In this document: positions 18,771 through 30,764 of the stretch, piece by piece
Position numbering within the stretch: the stretch's first letter is position 1
Layout of the letters: each line of letters opens with the position of its first letter
NCBI GenBank assembly: GCA_037953625.1
Contig: CM075655.1
Span: 116,257,001-116,321,000, forward strand
Reading direction: 5' to 3'
Source: Crotalaria pallida
Taxonomy: Eukaryota > Streptophyta > Magnoliopsida > Fabales > Fabaceae
DNA: 64,000 nt
Position numbers and translations under genes: made by a program
The notes under the pieces: model-generated
The model's database searches: none
What the model was told of the DNA's origin: nothing
What the model saw: the letters and a program-made list of their open reading frames with translations, nothing else

Positions 18771-19244
18771 TAACTTTTAATTTTGATCACACGTGAATTA
18801 TTGTTTGCCCAATAGCTACTCTTTTCAATATATCTATTCACAACATTAGGGGAGTCTTGGACACAACTCAAATGTATATTTTTTTTATACACCAACCGGT
18901 ACCCAAATCTGCTTTACCCAGAATTCAACTCATTTGATCCGACCCAACTGAGTTCGCACTAAGCGGTAGGGGTCTCCCAACGGAGGTTGCTCCATACCCA
19001 ATATTGAGATATATAAAGCAAACAAGTCCCACATCGACTAAAATATGGTAAGTTGAACAATATATAAGTAGAAAGATCCATGAATCGAATGCCTTGAGGT
19101 TTTAGGTTAAGACATGGTGTCAAATCATTTATAGTGTTGTTCAATTAACCTCGTTAATGAAAACAAGATTAATTGATTTAATTCATACTCCCCAATTAAA
19201 CAAAGGACTTGGACTAAAGACCTAATACTAAATATACAAAATTG

Positions 19245-19316
19245 TAATACCCGAGCCTCAAACTTGAGATCACTTGATTAAGGACCAAGTGAGCTACCAC
19301 TTCACCATCCCAGAAC
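19245..19316 (-). mobile_element. Possible tRNA-derived SINE fragment
   Basis: On the minus strand a box-A-like TGGTAGCTCACTTGG is followed about 30 bases later by a box-B-like AAGTTTGAGGCTC, the spacing of a tRNA-derived pol III promoter. No target duplication or tail was established. Confidence 0.35.
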
Positions 19317-19738
19317 GTTAAACTCAAATGTATTTTCATGGACTTGGATCCTACCATGCGACGATCAATCATTTGCCAGTTGATTCATGTACTCGGAGAT
19401 TAAAAGAAATAGAAATATTAAAGTCAAGGAATAATTATATATCCTTTTTAAATTTTTGGATTTTTTTTTAACTTTAGCCATAAAATTCATGGACAAAAGT
19501 TTATAAAGAATTCATTTACTAGCTGATTCATGTATTCGGAGAATAAATAAAAAAAAAAACTTAGAAATACTAAAGCCAATGAATAATTATACTCCATCCG
19601 TCCTATTTTCCTGATAAAAGTCAACAAAGTCAATAAAAATAAGAGAATATTTGTTTTACATATAAAGCATGATTTATTAATTGAGGAATCTAGTTATCTA
19701 CCAACTATGTTGGATTTTGTTGGTACCACTATATTGTA

Positions 19739-19917
19739 CTCCCTCCGATCTCATTTTAAGCAAAAATAATTAATTTAGACTTAGTTGAGTGTATTTAATT
19801 TTCTCAAATTCATAAAAAAATATACTATTATTTTAGTAAATTTACATTGAATAGAAAGTTAATTGATTTTTGCTTAAATTAGTGGAGTGTCTTTTTTGTA
19901 AATGAGACCGGAGGGAG
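19739..19917. repeat. Short Stowaway-like MITE
   Basis: It starts CTCCCTCCGATCTCATTT and ends AATGAGACCGGAGGGAG between TA dinucleotides, so the arms are clean inverted repeats. At about 179 bp it is shorter than the family A copies. Confidence 0.75.
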
Positions 19918-20323
19918 TAGTTGTTACAAATTCATCTTAGAAGATTGTCATTCGTGTGTCTAAACAATAAAAAAGACAATAATACAGGGATGATTAAAAA
20001 ATTCAAAAGTAAAAAAATCAAGGAGATATGCATTTAATGGTTTGTCTAACACATCAACCAATTATCAAATAACTAGTACTTTAATGCATTTTGCATAGAT
20101 CAACCAATAACAATTCAAAGTTTACAATTTCTAAACTTTTCATTAATTATTTTAACTATAGTTTGAAAACAAAATTTAATCATTTTTTACCATTCATGTG
20201 GAACGGGGGAAGTATTTATTTTTTCATTTAATACTTTCATTATGAAATATTAAGATGGCTTTTAACATGCTATTGGTAGGTAAATTGAATTCCATGACAT
20301 TCCTCGTCCATGTACATGGATTT

Positions 20324-20511
20324 AATTTATGGGTTTTCTTAACCTGAGCCCTTAGGGCTGAGGATAAGAGCCTAAAAGTGGATGTATTTCATTGGGAAGT
20401 GTTGTATTGGTAGAATAAAAAGACTTTATGTTTATTTTTTCAATAAAATACATCCACTTTTAAGCTCTTATCCTCAGCCCTAAGAGCTCAGGTTAAGAAA
20501 ACCCATAAATT
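20324..20511. repeat. Near-perfect 188-bp foldback element
   Basis: The left arm of about 65 bases (AATTTATGGGTTTTCTTAAC onward, through GGGCTGAGGATAAGAG and AAAGTGGATGTATTTT) is repeated inverted at the right end with only two visible mismatches. The loop is about 55 bases. The transcript of either strand would form one long hairpin. Confidence 0.85.
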
Positions 20512-21134
20512 GATGATTGAAAAAGTAATGATTTAATTTATCCATGATATTTTTTTTTTCACTTATTTGGTGATTGAAAAAAATCCCAAAATATTTTTAA
20601 AGTTTTATTTGTAGGATAATTTGATCCCTAAAAATGGAAATTCATCAAATAATTATTAAAGTTTTTTTTATGACACAGTTTAGTCCCACAATTTTTTAGT
20701 GATAATTTAATCACTAGAAGTTTGAAGTAAATTGATAAAAATAAAACTTTTACGAACTAATTTATCTCCTTGAAGAAAATTAAAAGAATTAATTGACGAC
20801 ATTATTTATTTCAAAGAACAAATTTTTCGGGAAACAAATAATTTTTTGGTTCTATTTATAATTCACATTCTAAAAAAAATTATTGGTCAAATTTATAAGC
20901 CATTTTTTATTTTTTAGCAAACATTTGTTACTCTTTTCTCCTATTACCCCTTATTCATTAACGTGAAATAATACGTTGTACAAAATTTTCAATAGAAATT
21001 AAGATGTTAAAATTATAATATTAAAATACAATTTTAAAGTTTTAAGAAATGTAATTATACTCTTTGATCTTTGTAATATAGTTAAATAGTACAGTATGAC
21101 CCATAATAAAAAAACCCCACTAAAAATAGTAGTA
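20512..21134. other. Gene-free AT-rich DNA
   Basis: Long A/T tracts and no coding potential; no repeat with clear ends was recognised. Confidence 0.6.
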
Positions 21135-21403
21135 CTCCCTCCGTCCCTAAATATAAATCCTCTTTGGGCATTTCACGTCCATTAAGAAAGTGAAATAATT
21201 TAGTTAATTGTATTGGAAATGTAAATTTTTGATATGTAATTTCAAAATTACCCCTATTAATATTGAGAATATAAAAAGTGTTAAATAAATAGGGGTATCT
21301 GTCGAAAAAAGTAATTAATGATTATTAAAAATTGGTATGAGACTTTATAAATAGAGACAAAATAAAAGTGTCAAGAAAGTTTTATATTCAGAAACGGAGG
21401 GAG
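21135..21403. repeat. Stowaway-like MITE, family B (copy 1)
   Basis: It starts CTCCCTCCGTCCCTAAATATA and ends ATTCAGAAACGGAGGGAG between TA dinucleotides. The internal words AGGGGTATCTGTCGAAAAAAG and AATTAATG resemble the copy at 36085-36355. Confidence 0.75.
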
Positions 21404-21424
21404 TAATATTTTTCTAAGATAGTA

Positions 21425-21707
21425 CTCCATCCGGCTCGAATTATAAGCAAAATTAACTAAATTTGAGCTTATTAAGGAGATTAGTTTATTGTATTTAATT
21501 TTCTCAAATTTATAAAAGAATAGAGATATCTTAGGAAAATTGCATCGGAAATGAAACAAAAATTAAATAAAATAACAATTTTTTAGGAATATTTTAGGAA
21601 AGTTGAATTGGGAATGAAATAAAATTTAAGATAGTTGGTTAATTTTGCTTATATTTTAAACCAAGAAAGATGTGTTTTTTGTTCCTTATATTTCAAGCCG
21701 GAGGGAG
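21425..21707. repeat. Stowaway-like MITE, family A (copy 3, inverted)
   Basis: It starts CTCCATCCGGCTCGAATTATA and ends TTTCAAGCCGGAGGGAG between TA dinucleotides. It matches the family A copies in the opposite orientation and lies only 20 bp from the family B copy on its left. Confidence 0.8.
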
Positions 21708-22204
21708 TAATATTTAAGCTTTATTTTAATTAGCAATCAAATGCAATTTAATGGAAAAAATTTAATGTTGAGTCTTTGCATTAATTTTAAAGTAAAAAAA
21801 ATGAAGTAAAAAAAAAAAATTAAATGAAAGTGCGTGAATCTTATCAACAACACACACAGTCACACACCTCACCACGTCACAAGTGGATTGGGTATCCAGC
21901 CATAAGGGGGAAACAAATTAAATGAACAAAAGAACGACAGAAAGAAAGGAGGCGGTAACCGGCGAAGGGAGAGATGATATCGAGTGCGAGCACGACCCCG
22001 TGGCCGTGGGGTGGTCCATCGGAGCGCGAAACCACGGTGGTGGGAGCATTAAATGAAAAAAAGGAGGAAAAATTAAAAAAGGAAAGGCGTTACTTCTCTT
22101 CAACAGAGAGTAGAAGAAGAAGAACGAGACAAAGATGTAGAAATCGCAAAATCGCAAGTCCCGGGAGGACAAAGACAAACACAAATTAAGTTCATCGCTC
22201 CCTC

Positions 22205-22315
22205 TATTTCTCTCTCTCTCTCTCTCTCTCTATTTCTTTCAAGGTACCCCTCTCTCTCTCTCTCACTCTCTATATAAGAAGCGTTCTCTCTCTCTTACAC
22301 TCTCACTCTCTAATT
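22205..22315 (+). promoter_or_regulatory. Promoter of the UBP16-like gene: CT-rich tract with TATA box
   Basis: Two CT-microsatellite runs flank a TATA box CTATATAAG (TATATAAG at 22271-22278). A start of transcription about 30 bases later would give a leader of about 155 bases with further CT repeats before the ATG at 22456. CT-rich core promoters and leaders are common in plant housekeeping genes. Confidence 0.65.
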
Positions 22316-22455
22316 CACACACATTGCAATTGCGATTCCGATTCCGATTCCGATTGCATTCTCTTTCTCTCTCTCTTAATTTGACTCACTCTTTCCCTTT
22401 CTACCCCTCCGTATTAACAATTACAATTCTGTACATTCTCTGCGTGTTTGTGAAG

Positions 22456-25400
22456 ATGCCATTGACTGGGGTTTTAGGGTTTCAGAGCCTGCTCTATGGC
22501 TTCTTGCTGCTGGCGTTCGCTGCCGTCGTTCGCTGCGCCTGGAGGGTTGCTGACAACGACAAAGAGAAGGAGAAGGATGCAGAGCACGTGCAGAATGATG
22601 CAACTGCTTCGCCTTCGGTTCCAGCTCAGGAGCACTCTTTGACCTCGGCTCCGACAGCGAGTTCTGGAACACATCGATGTGCTGTGTGTTGCTCCGATAC
22701 CACCATGAGATGCTCTCGCTGCAAGGCCGCTCGATACTGGTTTGGTTTTCCCCCCTTTTTTTTTAATCCCAATTTTGAAGTTTCTGGCATTTGATTTGAT
22801 TTGATTTGAATTTGGACTGAAATGTTGGCTTTTGTTTGAGGCTTGTACAACAAGGAATTGTTTAATGTTGAAGGAGAAAGATTATTTTTTTAATTTTTAG
22901 TTTTGATTTGAAATTGAAATTTATCTGCAGGACTGAACCTTATTTTGAGCTTATTTTTAAACTTTGTTGTAGGTTGTTGTTTACTCATGTTTTGATGGAA
23001 CTGCATTTGTGAACATGGGTGTGGTTTCACTTTCTTCCATGTTTGAAGTTTCTGTCTATTTTTTTTTCCTGAACTATTCTTTCGTTTTTGCTTCAAAACA
23101 TGGAAATTAAGAATGTTTTTTCTTCAGTTTTTACTAATGCTTTGATGTAGTTGCATTCTGAATATCTGTAGTTTCTTTGATGTTTGATGTTTTTGTCCTT
23201 AAAAAAAAATTTGAGGTACTGTTCTTTCCTTTTGGATTGAGAACATGGAAATTGTGAATGTTTTATGTAGCTTGTGGTTTTACTGACAATTTTGACATGG
23301 TTGCATACCTGAACATCAGTAGTTTCCATAAGCTGTGCTATTTAGTGGGACTATATTTGCACAAATTTTTCGCGAATCCATGTGACACCAATTAGACTAA
23401 AGTAAAAAAAGGAAAAAGGTGGAGAAAAGAGTACATTATAAGTAGATACTGAAAACAAACTGCTCCCATTAAATGCTTTGTATGAATCATTATTTGTAAT
23501 TTTTAGCATTCAGAATTTCCGGTTACGTCTCTTTTCTGTTCAGCGACGTGCTCAAAGCCTTCATTTTGTTCTTCTTATTGTGTTACAAATGATTATTATT
23601 CATATTCTCATGCATGATTTCTTGTAGTTCGGGTAACTGTCAAATTATTCACTGGAGACGAGGTCACAAGTATGAATGTTGTCCTCCTGTTTCAACCAAG
23701 CAGTTCGAGGAAGAAAATCTTTCTCCTAGGGTGGCAGTATCAGAAACCCAGTCCGATTTTCATGGTAATGGAATTGTTTTGATTAGAAGTCAATTGTATT
23801 ATTTCAAGCGTCATATGTGGTATGTAATGTAGTTACATACTTTTGCAGAGATTAAAGGAACACATGCTGGTATTGCAGATTCCAATAACCCATGTTCCAG
23901 CGTTAACCCTTCTGTGGCTGCAAGAAAATCATTTGATGATGGTCGTCACAGCAGATTGGCAGAACCTGTCAGCGACTATACTGCTGATGATAGATTTGCT
24001 GCTTCTGTTCATCCCGACGAGACAGTGTCAAGCCCTTTGGTTCCTTTAGGGTCTAAAAATTCTGTGACTGCAAGTAAATCATTTGATGATGGTTGTCACA
24101 GCAGATTGGCAGAACCTGTTGGCGACTATACTGCTGATGATAGATCTGCTGCTTCTGCTCATCCCGACGAGACAGTGTCAAGCCCTTTGGTTCCTTTAGA
24201 GTCTGAAAATTCTGTGGTTGCAAGAAAATCATTTGATGATGGTCGTCGCAGCAGATTGGCAGAACCTGTTGGCGACTATACTGCTGATGATAAATCTGTT
24301 GCTTCTGCTCATCCCGACGAGAAAGTGTCAAGCCCTTTGGTTCCTTTAGAGTCTGAAAATTCCGTGACTGCAAGAAAATCATTTGATGATGGTCATCACA
24401 GCAGATTTGCTGAACCTGTCAGCGACTATACTGCTGATGATAGATCTGCTGCTCCTGCTCATCCTGACAAGACAGTGTCAAGCCCCTCAGTTCCTTTAGA
24501 GTCTAAAAATTCTGTGAATACTGAAGTTAAGGGTTCTAGTGCAAGTAAAAGAAATAAGGCAAAGTCTAGAAAAAATAAGACAAAGTCTAGTGCAAGTAAA
24601 AGAAATAAGTCAAATTCTAGTAACAATGATGATGATGCTGGGTTTAAATCAAAATTTCCCAAAATTAAGTCTGGCACATCTTGTGATGCTGAACCTAATT
24701 TGGGTGGCCATGAACCAAGAAGAAAAGCTGCTATGTTTGAAAAATCTGTAACAGATACCTGTAACCGCAGAACTATATCTTCCTTGAATAGTGCAGCCAC
24801 TGAGTCTGTAGCTGATAATGTGGAGGAAGCACCACTTTTATCCAAGCATAAAGAAGGACCAAAACCCTCTTGCAGTGTTGGTGATCAACTATCCACAACA
24901 AATAAGGGGGATTCACTTTCCTTTTCTAATTTTAGGAAAACCGATAATTATCATAAACTGCCTGCCAAAGTTAGTGACATTGCCAATCAGCCGGAAGATG
25001 TTCAAAGTGGTTTAAAAACATCGGTACCGAAAAGTGTTCGGCAGATTCGAGGCTCGAAAGAGTCAAGCTCAAATTTCACATCTGCCGAAAATGAGGTTTG
25101 GAATATACTTCACTTTTCCTTGAGAACATGACTTCTATTATTGCTATTATTACTTGTTTTGTATCTGTTAATTTACTAATTGAACGTTTTTGGCAGACGA
25201 GCTTTCCTTATGAACTCTTTATAGAACTTTATTCTTATGATAAAGTGAAGCTATTCCCTTTTGGTCTTACAAACTGTGGGAACAGGTATTGTAGTGTTCT
25301 TTTTGCTCCCAATTGATTGATATATTATATTATATGCTGTGTAGATGATTGGTGAGAGAGGAAGAGAGGGATGGAGGAGGAAGGAGAGAGTCAGTAGTCT

Positions 25401-28400
25401 GATCCAATACTATGTTTTAGATCTTCACTGATTGTTCTCTTGTTAAGCATCGTCTTAGATTTATAAGATTTAGTATGATACTTGTGCTAGAAGTAGATGA
25501 TTTGAGTATGGTGCTTGTGCTGACATGGTTTTATGTGAGTAGAGTAGGGCCTTCGCAGACCTTGGGAGAGAACATTTCGACAATATTCCAGTTGCTAGCT
25601 GGCTAAACTTTCTTACATTATTATATTCAGTGCTGGTTTCTATCTTGTGTTTTATGTCATTTAAGAGAGACACATGCAATGCTTCTTTGTGTAGCAATTT
25701 TTGTGGTCAAAAGTAATTATCTTCTTGCTGATGAAATACTTTTCCTGCAGCTGTTATGCCAATGCAGTACTCCAGTGCCTGGCATATACCCGGCCTTTAA
25801 CTTCATATCTTTTTCAAGGGTTCCATTCGAGACAATGCAAGTTCCTGTTAATAATATCTTTATGATTTAACTTGTTCCACTATTATGACCTTTTAGCTAA
25901 TTGACTTCGCAACATTTTCACCAGGCCAGAAGAAAGGATGGTGTTTTATTTGTGAGTTTGAGTGTCTAATTCAGAAGGCTATAGAAGGGAATTCTCCACT
26001 CTCTCCAATTGGGATATTATCTGAATTAGACAAGATTGGAAGCCATCTTGGACATGGGGAGGAGGAAGATGCCCATGAGTTTTTGAGGTGAGCCAAGTAA
26101 TTTCTTGAGCTGATTCTTTGCCAATGCTTCCTCAGCTCTTCCCTCTCAAAACAATGTCACTTTTGTACACCATTTTGCCCACATGATAAATTGCTCAGCT
26201 GACAGGTTTGCAGTTGATACTATGCAATCTATTTGCCTCAAGGACACTGGCAAATCGAGTCCTCTAGCTGAAGAAACTACTCTAATTGGGTACACTTTTG
26301 GCGGTTATCTACGATCTAAGGTTTTCTATCTGTCTACTAGAGTTCATGTTTTCAACAGTTACCGAGGGGGAACTGGTAGTTTCCTTTTATATTGAAATTT
26401 ATTGGCTGCAAATTGCAGATAAAGTGCTTGAGTTGCGCGGAAAAATCTGAGAAGTATGAGAGAATGATGGATCTTACTATTGGGATAGATGGGGATATTG
26501 GAACATTGGAGGAGGCTCTTGGACAATTTATCGCACCTGAAACCTTGGATGAAAGCAATAAGTACAATTGCAGCAGGTCTGTTAGTTTTCTTTCAATTGT
26601 CACACTTATTTCTTTATTATTATTTTTCATTTGTAATGTTGTGTGGTACTTTTCTATGGGGGCCACCATCTTTATGAAATTGTTTTATTTGTTTTTTTTA
26701 TTGCTACCTAGATGTAAATCTTATGAAAAAGCTAGCAAGAAGTTGAAAGTATTGGAAGCACCAAATATTCTTACAATTGTATTGAAACGATTTCAGGTAC
26801 CTCTCCAATATTAACTTTGAAGTTTTACTTGTTACCTATTTATTCTGTTCTTCGGATGTAATTTTGGTTTGTATTCTTTATTCTCACATAATCTATTTTT
26901 TACTTTGGCAGCCTGATAATTTTGAGAAGTTGGACAAGTCAGTTCAGTTTCCGGAGGTCCTGAATTTGGCTCCATATATGATTGGAGCCAAAGACAAATC
27001 TCCACTGTACAGCCTTTATGCCGTGGTTGTCCATTTGGATACCACGAATCCTGCATTTTCAGGCCATTATGTCTGCTATGTGAAGAACATTCAAGGTGAA
27101 TGGTTCAGGGCTAATGACAGCACGGTAAAAATCTTATTCTTGACATACCTTTTCTGAGTTTGAATTTCTCCTCCCCCCTCTCCCCCAGAGAAGTTAGATT
27201 ATACTAGTGATGCTTTCATACAGGCTTGTCTTTTTGTTTGACAACAAGGGCACCCTTTTCTATTCCTCTATACATGAAGAACCGACCGCTAAGTACACGG
27301 AGAATCAATCCAAGAAAAAAAAAGCATGGTTGCTAGGGTTTGGTTAAGTCATAGGAAGCTACTCATTAATGGTTATTTATGCTTGTTTAGGGTTTACAAG
27401 CATCATGGTTTAATAAAAGATGCTTTTAAAAGCTACATGCCTTTCGTTTTTCATATTTAAAGAAATACCAAAACCTTCTTAAATAATTGCTGAGTTACTA
27501 TTGAAAGATTTATTTCTTGCAACTTGTATCATTAATTTTGAAGATACTCATTTTGGAAAGCAGCGACAATATCAAATATGCATATTTTATTAATGAGATG
27601 TATTACCGACAATGTCAAATATGCATATTTTATTAATGAGATAGTGTTTGTGCTTGTATTTAGGTAGAACCTGTTGAATTGTCAAGAGTCTTATCAGAAA
27701 GGGCATACATGCTTCTTTATGCAAGGTAATAGGCCTATGGAGGTTGATGTATCTGGTTGGATACGTTCTAGATAAACATTTATTACTTAATTTGTCTGGG
27801 AAGCAATAATTGCATTGTTTTATGTTTATTTTAAAAATCTTTAGGAACTCTCCAAAGCCCCTGGGTTTAGTAAATAGCCATGCAATCTCTTCAGCTGGAA
27901 AGTCCGAGAGGAGATCAAAGTCTGTGGCTACAGTTGCTGATTCTCCCTCCCTGCAGCAGCCGATGCAATGCAGGTACCCTTACTGGAACGCTGTTAATGA
28001 TTCAATAAACAATGAATTTGTTGTATATCCAGAACAATGGGGATTGAGATTGAACCATGGAGGAAGAAATACTATGATGGATTCTTCAAGTGAAAGTTCT
28101 TCGCTTTTCAGCTCATCAGATGCAAGTTCCCGCAGTACTGTGAGTATCAAGGACCCAGCCAGTCCTGCTGACTTCTCTGATAACATGTTTCGTGAGGCGG
28201 TACCCAATCGGTCTTCATCCAACTTGGTGGCACCTTCCAATGGTAACACTGGTGCAGATTTCTTTGCGGATCGTGGTGATCGTGGGAGGCTCGGGCAGGA
28301 TTCGAAGTTAGAAAGTAAAGCAGTTTCATATGCTAACAAAAACAACAAAAAACATGGTCGTGGAGGTGGCAGTAGGGGAACTGACTTTGGAAGGTATGTC

Positions 28401-28478
28401 ACTGCTAACCATTGTGACCCAAATTACAGTATACATGCGAGAAGATCAAGCAGAGATGCATCAGCTCAAACATTTTGA
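22456..28478 (+). CDS. UBP16: UBP16-like ubiquitin carboxyl-terminal hydrolase (MYND + USP), 1,090 aa
   Basis: A deubiquitinating cysteine protease. Exons: 22456-22739, 23628-23764, 23849-25095, 25197-25285, 25751-25836, 25925-26087, 26206-26320, 26419-26576, 26712-26796, 26912-27124, 27664-27725, 27845-28478; total 3,273 nt, in frame. An N-terminal hydrophobic segment (LLYGFLLLAFAAVV) suggests membrane anchoring. The MYND zinc finger has C75, C78, C86, C89, C95, C99, H108 and C112. Four 50-residue repeats occupy 167-366, then a low-complexity linker. The USP domain starts near FPYELF; the Cys box is GNSCYANAVLQ (C587) and the His box FSGHYVCYVKN (about H840). A Ser-rich tail follows. This order fits Arabidopsis UBP15-19. 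Intron 5 has a GC-AG donor (GCAAGT). The in-frame ATG at 22324 lies in the CT-rich leader, so I chose 22456. AATAAA-type signals lie at 28616-28635. Confidence 0.92.
23926..24525 (+). repeat. Four 150-bp coding tandem repeats in UBP16-like exon 3
   Basis: Units start at 23926, 24076, 24226 and 24376. Each encodes 50 residues beginning KSFDDG, with LAEPV, DYTADD, HPDE and VSSPLVPL landmarks. Nucleotide differences between units are few, so the duplications are recent or homogenised. The length is a multiple of three, so the frame is kept. Confidence 0.95.
27562..27642. repeat. Small tandem duplication in intron 10 of the UBP16-like gene
   Basis: A unit of about 42 bases containing TCAAATATGCATATTTTATT and AATGAGAT appears twice in a row, differing at a few positions. 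Confidence 0.8.
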
Positions 28479-28778
28479 TGATTTTGAGTTGAGATAGAAG
28501 CAATTATATTATATATACACTTGTATATATATATGGGATATTTATGATTATAGTGATAATAATCATGAAGGTGTAACTTCCCTTTCCCTGGGTTTGGCCT
28601 CTTCATTCATGATACATAAATAAATAAATAAATAAAATTTCAGCATCTGAGATTTTTTTTGCTTTTTAAAACTTGGGCAAATCGCATCACCAACTAGTGA
28701 TTTAATGTATGCGGCAGCTTAATAGTTGGTCTCATGAACAACATTACATTTTAATGTCACATTTTATACACCAAGAGT

Positions 28779-29668
28779 TAGGGGTGTTTAGATCAAACCG
28801 ATAAAAAAAACTGAAAACCAATTAAAACAACTGAATTTGTTTAGATATTTTTGAACTTGTTATTGAAAAATTGATTGGATTGGTTTAGTTTGGTTTTAGT
28901 TTTAAGAATCAACTATGAACGAAGTGAAGCATAAATTATATTTTATAAATATATTCACACATAAAAGATAAAATACGTTGGAGTGAGCTTGATACTCTCA
29001 CACACATAGTACATATTACACGTTAATTAGGATTGGGCTTAATACCCACACACAAAGGAGCGCACGTTTTGCACATACAAAACTGTTGGTTAATATTCAT
29101 GCGTACACTATACATATAGATAATGATATCTTAGTTTGTGTTAATTGGGAATGCCAATATAATTGCTTTCATATATACTCCCTCCGACTCGAATTATAAG
29201 CAATAAAAAAAATACTTTTCTTGGTTTAAAATATAAGCAAAATTAACTAACTTTATTAAATTTTGTCTCATTCCCAATACCACTTTCCTAAAACATCTCT
29301 AGAGAATTGTGATTTTATTTAATTTTTATTTTATTCTTAATGCTACTTTCCTAAAATACTTCTACTTTTTATAAATTTGATAAAATTAAATACAAATAAC
29401 TAACCTCCTTAATAAGCGTAAAAGTAGTTAGATTTGCTTATAATTTGAGCCGGAGGGAGTATATGTTTATGATCTGTAGCAAAAAAAAAAAATGTAACTA
29501 AATAATTAATTTTTATAAAAATTATATAAAAGTTTCAATTAAATTAAAACTAAACCAAACCAAAGCTAAATCACATGTTTTTTTATTGAATAGTATTGGA
29601 TTTTATGATTGGATCAGATGACTTTTTGTTTTAAAAACCAAACTGGACCGGATCGCAAACACCCCTTA
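28779..29668. mobile_element. hAT-like non-autonomous element with nested MITE
   Basis: The left end TAGGGGTGTTTAGATCAAACC is mirrored by the right end GATCGCAAACACCCCTTA. Inside the ends lie arms rich in words such as AAACCAATT and GGTTTGG. TAGGGGTGTTT ends with AAACC/GGTTT-rich arms are typical of plant hAT-type non-autonomous elements. No transposase is present, and the 8-bp flanks do not match well. Confidence 0.5.
29178..29459. repeat. Stowaway-like MITE, family A (copy 4)
   Basis: It starts CTCCCTCCGACTCGAATTAT and ends TTTGAGCCGGAGGGAG between TA dinucleotides. It sits inside the hAT-like element, so it inserted later. Confidence 0.8.
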
Positions 29669-29734
29669 AGCAAGCTGATTTCTTTTTGGCGAAAAAAGTC
29701 AGCAGAATTTCACACATAAAAATAGATAGTGTAT

Positions 29735-29880
29735 ATGTGAGAAAGCATGGGAAGCCATTGGGAGAACCTCAGTTCTATTCATTATTCTTTGATCGACAAA
29801 CTAGAATTTTGTTATTACTTATTAGGCCCTAACTAGCTAACCACTCCACCACCATTAGAAATCCAAATCAACCTAATCAA
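29735..29880. repeat. Segment duplicated near the bHLH 3' flank
   Basis: It shares ordered words with 30945-31115: ATGTGAGAAAG, GCATG, AAGCC, TTATTAGGCCC/CTATTAGCCCC, CTAACTAG/CTAACTGAG and CCACCAC. The similarity is partial and in direct orientation. Confidence 0.4.
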
Positions 29881-30059
29881 ATATCGAACCCCCTTTTTAT
29901 TTTTAGTATAAATGTTTTTGGCACTTTAGCAGTGGTTTTTTTTTTAAAAAAAAAAATTGAAAAATCAAAGGCAATATTCAAATAATTATTGCCATACAAA
30001 TTGAAACCAAACTTAAATACTGGATAACTTTAGAAAGCAAGATGGTTATAATAAATATT

Positions 30060-30618
30060 TAAACAAATGGGCTGGCCCATTTAAAGTCTATTTATTGTAA
30101 GAAGTATATTTTAAGTCTGACGGGCTTACTCATTTAACCCGACATAAGCATGGGTCAGGTCAGGAGAAATTCTAGCCCAAACTTTTAAGGCCCAACACAG
30201 CTCAGCTCGACAATTCATTAGTCTGGCATGGGCCAACCCGATATGGACTGAGCCAGCTCATTTAGCCCGAACTTAAAATTTTTTTATATGTTGTAATATT
30301 TTATTACTGAATAGAATTAGGCAATAATAAAATTAAGATGAGATAGAGTATTTTCTCTTTTCATTTATTGTTTTCATGATTAATAATGACATCCTAATAA
30401 AAAGACAATGTTATAAAATTTTAATTTATCTATGATTAATTAATTCTTTTTATCGGAAAAGACAAAAATATCGGCCCATGGATCAGCCCACCTCAGCCCG
30501 GAAAACTAATGGGCTGGACTAGGGAAATGATTGACCCAATATAAAGTTGGGGCAGCCAGCCTAGCCTGAAAAACCAATGGCTCGAATGGGTTGACCCAAC
30601 CCAAGTTCGCAGCTCTAA
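30060..30618. repeat. Diverged GGCCC-rich transposon remnant
   Basis: It contains repeated words such as GGGCTGGCCCATTTA, CAGCCCACCTCAGCCCGG, GGGTTGACCCAACCC and TAGCCCGAAC, and ends with AGAGCTGCGAACTTGGGTTGG read on the minus strand. This vocabulary is typical of non-autonomous hAT-like plant elements. The left end is not defined. Confidence 0.35.
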
Positions 30619-30689
30619 TTAGGAGTTTAGTGTTAATTACTCAAATTTTATCAAAATAGCTTCCTTCTATCTTTGCTATACAATGAAAA

Positions 30690-30731
30690 AGGAAGCGAAT
30701 TCATCATGACAGACCCAAATCAATCCTAAAC

Positions 30732-30764
<33 letters not shown>

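Larger units (their letters stand above)
18045..19738. other. Gene-free AT-rich DNA with a GC-richer block
   Basis: No gene is visible. A short tract at 18600-18770 is much richer in G and C than its surroundings (listed separately), a possible SINE lies at 19245-19316, and a fragment around 19028-19130 containing GTCCCACATCGAC resembles plant LTR remnants. Confidence 0.5.

Noticed and set aside
19592..20212. Possible MITE from CTCCATCCGTCCTATTTT to GGAACGGGGGAAG with a nested copy at 19739
   Set aside because: Only about 9 of 13 terminal bases match after inversion and the arms do not extend inward; not secure enough to annotate.
21918..22189. Open frames on both strands just upstream of the UBP16-like gene
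   Set aside because: They overlap each other and the promoter, and have no family resemblance.
22324..22455. Upstream in-frame ATG extending the UBP16-like protein by 44 residues
   Set aside because: The extension is encoded by the CT-rich leader and does not resemble the family's N-terminus; the ATG at 22456 starts the expected hydrophobic N-terminus.
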